In this document: piece after piece, positions 61,370-64,000 of the stretch
How the letters are laid out: every line of letters begins with the position of its first letter
How positions within the stretch are numbered: the stretch's first letter is position 1
Assembly: GCA_902462295.1 (NCBI GenBank)
Contig: CABQAZ010000008.1
Coordinates: 4,942-68,941, forward strand
Source of the DNA: an uncultured Clostridium sp.
Lineage (GTDB): Bacteria; Bacillota; Clostridia; TANB77; CAG-508
Length of the DNA: 64,000 nt
Reading direction: 5' to 3'
Notes under the pieces: generated by a model
What the model saw: only the letters and a program-made list of their open reading frames with translations
The model's database searches: none
What the model was told of the DNA's origin: nothing
Translations under genes and position numbers: made by a program

Positions 61370-61654
61370 ATGAAGTTTATAATACCTCAAAACTACAATT
61401 TTAAAAATAAAATATTCGGAATAATTGATTATTCAACTGCATTTTTTAACATTTGTTGGTATTCTATTATTTTTATAATACTACATTTATTTTTAAGAAA
61501 TTGGAATATTAAAATTTTTCTGTTTATTTCTCTTTGTTTTCCTATAACTTTATTTAGTCTAGTTGGTTTTAATGGAGAACCAATTGTTTATGTATTTAAA
61601 TATGTCTCAAAATATTTTTTAAAACCAAAATTATACTTATTTAAAAAATATTAA
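61370..61654 (+). CDS. PrgI/VirB3-like protein, second locus
   Basis: This 94-residue protein starts MKFIIPQNYNFKNKIFG, with the IPxNY-like N-terminus of PrgI proteins, and has two hydrophobic helices (about 22-41 and 45-62). AAAGGAG precedes the ATG. In related operons virB4 follows PrgI, but here the next genes are dnaD and dnaI. The locus therefore lacks VirB4. Confidence 0.75.
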   Translation: MKFIIPQNYNFKNKIFGIIDYSTAFFNICWYSIIFIILHLFLRNWNIKIFLFISLCFPITLFSLVGFNGEPIVYVFKYVSKYFLKPKLYLFKKY

Positions 61655-61723
61655 AACATTAAAATTTTTTTATATGATTTTACTGAGTTTCAACTTTTTT
61701 TCCAAACTTTTTCTTTTTTTGAC

Positions 61724-61753
61724 TTGATTTTACTTTATTAAATGATATATAAT
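61724..61753 (+). promoter_or_regulatory. Promoter of the dnaD-dnaI operon
   Basis: TTGATT (61724-61729), an 18-bp spacer and TATAAT (61748-61753) lie about 90 bp before the dnaD start. The leader contains an ATAGTTT/AAACTAT hairpin (about 61777-61810) before the GGGGGAGG ribosome binding site. Confidence 0.6.
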
Positions 61754-61840
61754 GCTATTTAGTTTATAGGGGAAGATAGTTTGGAATTTTATATTTTGTT
61801 CTAAACTATATTCGTTCCTTTTAGGGGGAGGAATGATAAA

Positions 61841-62896
61841 ATGAAATTAGAACAACCAGAAATACCATTATTATTCTCTGAGACGATTGTTCCTGACATT
61901 TTTTTTGCAGAATATTTATCACAAATGCCGGCAAATAGTGTTAAAGTTTATTTATATATGATATTTTTATCAAAATATAAAAAAGACATAAAATTAAATG
62001 ACTTGTCAAAAAAACTAGCATTACCATTAAAAGATATAAATGATGCTATTTCATATTTAGACACAAATGGTCTAATATTAAAAAAAGAAAATGGTTATAT
62101 TGTAACAAATCTTCAAGAAACAACACTTCACAAATTATATACACCAAATTTAACAGCATCTCCTGAAAAAATCGCAAATGTTGCAAAAAATAAAGCTAGA
62201 GCTAAAGTTATAGAACACATTAATAACGCATATTTTCAGGGCATTATGGGACCATCTTGGTATAATGACATTGATTTATGGTTCACAAAATATAACTTTG
62301 ATGATCAAGTTATGATTGCACTTTTTGACTATTGTTATAACCGTTCTGCACTTCATAGAAAATACATTCAAACAGTTGCAGAAGCTTGGGGAAGCAATAA
62401 AATAGAAACTTGGAACGATTTAGATTCTTATTATCAAAAACAAGAAAAATTAATAAAAATAAAGAAAAACATCACAAAAAAACTTGGAAAACAAACCCTT
62501 ACACAATATGAAGAAGCTTATATTGAAAAATGGGTTATTGATTTTGGATATGATTTAAACATTATAGAAATAGCTCTTAAAAGGACTACATTCAAATCAA
62601 ATCCTACCTTTGAATATTTTAATAATATAATAACAGATTGGCATGACAGAAATTTAAAAACATCTAATGAAATACTTGCTTTTATAGAACAACGTAATAA
62701 ACAAAAGAAAGATACAAAAAACTTAGAAAAACAAGTTGCAAAAGCTTCTTTTGAACAAAGACAATATGATAATTTAGCATTTTTATATGCAAACTCAGGA
62801 ATTTCTTCTGTAGAACTTCCAAATAATTCAAATTCTCCAGAACCAAAAGTTGCTGCATCACTATTTTCTAATATAGAGGGAGATATTAATGGCTAA
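61841..62896 (+). CDS. dnaD: DnaD-domain replication initiation protein
   Basis: DnaD/DnaB-type proteins remodel origin DNA and help load the replicative helicase in Firmicutes. The N-terminal winged helix (about 20-85; LSQMPANSVKVYLYMIF, DLSKKLALPLKDIND) is followed by DnaD-like helical domains (about 135-200 and 215-270), each with the YxxxxI-type region (WGSNKIETWNDLDSYY). The length of 351 residues fits clostridial DnaD. GGGGGAGG precedes the ATG. It overlaps dnaI by 8 bp. Confidence 0.85.
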   Translation: MKLEQPEIPLLFSETIVPDIFFAEYLSQMPANSVKVYLYMIFLSKYKKDIKLNDLSKKLALPLKDINDAISYLDTNGLILKKENGYIVTNLQETTLHKLYTPNLTASPEKIANVAKNKARAKVIEHINNAYFQGIMGPSWYNDIDLWFTKYNFDDQVMIALFDYCYNRSALHRKYIQTVAEAWGSNKIETWNDLDSYYQKQEKLIKIKKNITKKLGKQTLTQYEEAYIEKWVIDFGYDLNIIEIALKRTTFKSNPTFEYFNNIITDWHDRNLKTSNEILAFIEQRNKQKKDTKNLEKQVAKASFEQRQYDNLAFLYANSGISSVELPNNSNSPEPKVAASLFSNIEGDING

Positions 62897-63905
62897 TGAA
62901 ATTTTATCTAAATTATTATTAGAATATGACCAAAAAAAGCGTAAAGCTGAATTAGATTTAGAAAAACGAAAAGAAGAACTATATAAAAAAATTCCTAGAT
63001 TAGAAGAAATTGAAAATGAATTAAATAGTTTTGCAATTAATACAGCAAAAAATATTTTAAATGGTTCTTCATTTTCTTTAAAAAATTTAAACGAAAAAGT
63101 TATTGAACTAAAAAAAGAAAAAGAAAAAATACTAAAAGAAAATAATATTTCTAATAATTATTTAGAACCTTATTATGAATGTAACATTTGTAAAGATACC
63201 GGTTATATTCAAAACGAAAATTCAGCATCTAGTTTGTGCCCTTGTTTAAAACAAAAATTATTAGACATATCTTATAATAAATCTAATATTTCAAATTTAA
63301 GCAAGGAAAATTTTGAAACATTTAATGCAAATATATTTTCGGATAAAATAGAACCAGAAAAATATAAAATAAATATTTCACCACGTCAAAATATTTTAAC
63401 AATAAAATCTCAATGTCTAGAATTTGTTAAAAATTTTGATGATGTTAATACAAAAAATTTATTATTTACTGGAAATACTGGATTGGGAAAAACATTTATT
63501 AGTAATTGTATTGCAAATGAATTAATAAAAAACGGAAAAAATGTATTATATCAAACAGCACCTGTTTTATTAGAAACAGTTATAGATAATAAAATGAATA
63601 AATACAAAAATTCCACACAAGACAATTTCTATAAAAATGTTTTAGAATCAGACTTACTAATTATAGATGACCTTGGAACAGAATGTTTAAACAGTATGAA
63701 ATTAAGTGAATTATTTACAATTCTAAATACCAGATTGCTTAATTTGAATAATAAAACTACCAAAACAATAATTTCTACAAATTTAAATATTAATAATATA
63801 TTTAAAAATTACGAAGAACGTATAGGTTCTCGCATTGCTGGTTTTTATAATATTTATTATTTTTTCGGCGATGATTTAAGACTTAACCAAAAACGCTTTA
63901 ATTAG
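62889..63905 (+). CDS. dnaI: DnaI/DnaC-like helicase loader
   Basis: This AAA+ protein loads the replicative helicase. The N-terminal region has a coiled coil (about 1-90) and a cysteine cluster CNICKDTGY and CPCLKQK (about 98-125) that could bind zinc. The ATPase domain has Walker A GNTGLGKT (near 195) and Walker B LLIIDDLG (near 258). The 338-residue length is normal. It overlaps dnaD by 8 bp, so expression is probably coupled. A terminator follows. Confidence 0.88.
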   Translation: MANEILSKLLLEYDQKKRKAELDLEKRKEELYKKIPRLEEIENELNSFAINTAKNILNGSSFSLKNLNEKVIELKKEKEKILKENNISNNYLEPYYECNICKDTGYIQNENSASSLCPCLKQKLLDISYNKSNISNLSKENFETFNANIFSDKIEPEKYKINISPRQNILTIKSQCLEFVKNFDDVNTKNLLFTGNTGLGKTFISNCIANELIKNGKNVLYQTAPVLLETVIDNKMNKYKNSTQDNFYKNVLESDLLIIDDLGTECLNSMKLSELFTILNTRLLNLNNKTTKTIISTNLNINNIFKNYEERIGSRIAGFYNIYYFFGDDLRLNQKRFN

Positions 63906-63960
63906 AATAAAAGCATAATACAAATATTTTTTGTTTTGCTTTTTATAAAATTTTCACACT

Positions 63961-63990
63961 GGCACTAATTTAAGTTAGTGCCTTTTATTT
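63961..63990 (+). terminator. Terminator after dnaI
   Basis: GGCACTAA (63961-63968) pairs with TTAGTGCC (63975-63982) around a 6-nt loop, followed by TTTTATTTTT. Confidence 0.9.
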
Positions 63991-64000
63991 TTCTTATCTA

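Overview
The window is a very AT-rich stretch (roughly a quarter G+C by eye) from a Gram-positive, endospore-forming member of the Bacillota, most likely an uncultured or gut-type Clostridia lineage. The evidence is SpoIIE, two CotF-like coat proteins, a sporulation-type polysaccharide deacetylase, strong AGGAGG-type ribosome binding sites, MecA, a ClpE-like ATPase, LCP and ComEA proteins, and a two-OB-fold SSB. The sequence does not allow a species call. Most housekeeping genes are on the minus strand.

Layout. 1-9.3 kb: small heat-shock protein (partial, with a CIRCE-like operator), pgsA, a ClpE-like chaperone, ComEA, a D,D-carboxypeptidase, an LCP ligase, CvpA and a DUF5711 protein. 9.4-17.3 kb: a YkvI-like membrane protein, a GldA/GldF/GldG-like ABC system, two CotF-like proteins and a second ABC exporter. 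A repeat with core GGGACCGGGTATTTT is scattered through this part. 17.3-25.2 kb: a chromosomal type IV secretion-like locus with three tandem VirB2-like pilins, PrgI/VirB3, a TraC/TrsD-like protein, the VirB4 ATPase and a large VirB6-like protein; it has no relaxase or coupling protein. 25.3-37.9 kb: ABC-F, rpsT, SSB, deacetylase, an HExxH protein, a GltD-like oxidoreductase, UDG4, TatD, AcpS, a CorA-like protein and a WG-repeat protein. 38-49.7 kb: spoIIE with a Spo0A box, a large palindromic element, minC, the radC-mreBCD-PBP2 cell-shape cluster, mecA and an M23 peptidase.

49.9-57.8 kb: tRNA-Thr, tRNA-Glu, then an integrative element of about 7.7 kb inserted at tRNA-Lys(TTT). It is bounded by a 49-bp direct repeat of the tRNA 3' half and has a tyrosine integrase next to the intact tRNA. 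Its cargo is a serine recombinase, small regulators, a possible structured RNA, a zinc-ribbon membrane protein, three short related proteins under near-identical promoters, a DUF4352 protein and some decayed genes.

57.9-64 kb: a DUF1858 protein, then a second T4SS module (VirD4, VirB2, VirB6, PrgI) that lacks VirB4, followed by the primosome genes dnaD and dnaI/dnaC. The VirD4 gene appears to begin at an ATT codon. The best candidate for an undescribed system is the pair of incomplete and complementary T4SS loci: one has VirB4 but no VirD4, and the other has VirD4 but no VirB4. Neither has a visible relaxase or mobile-element boundary. The tRNA-Lys island, with its paralogous small proteins and flipped 29-bp dyad sites, is the second focus.
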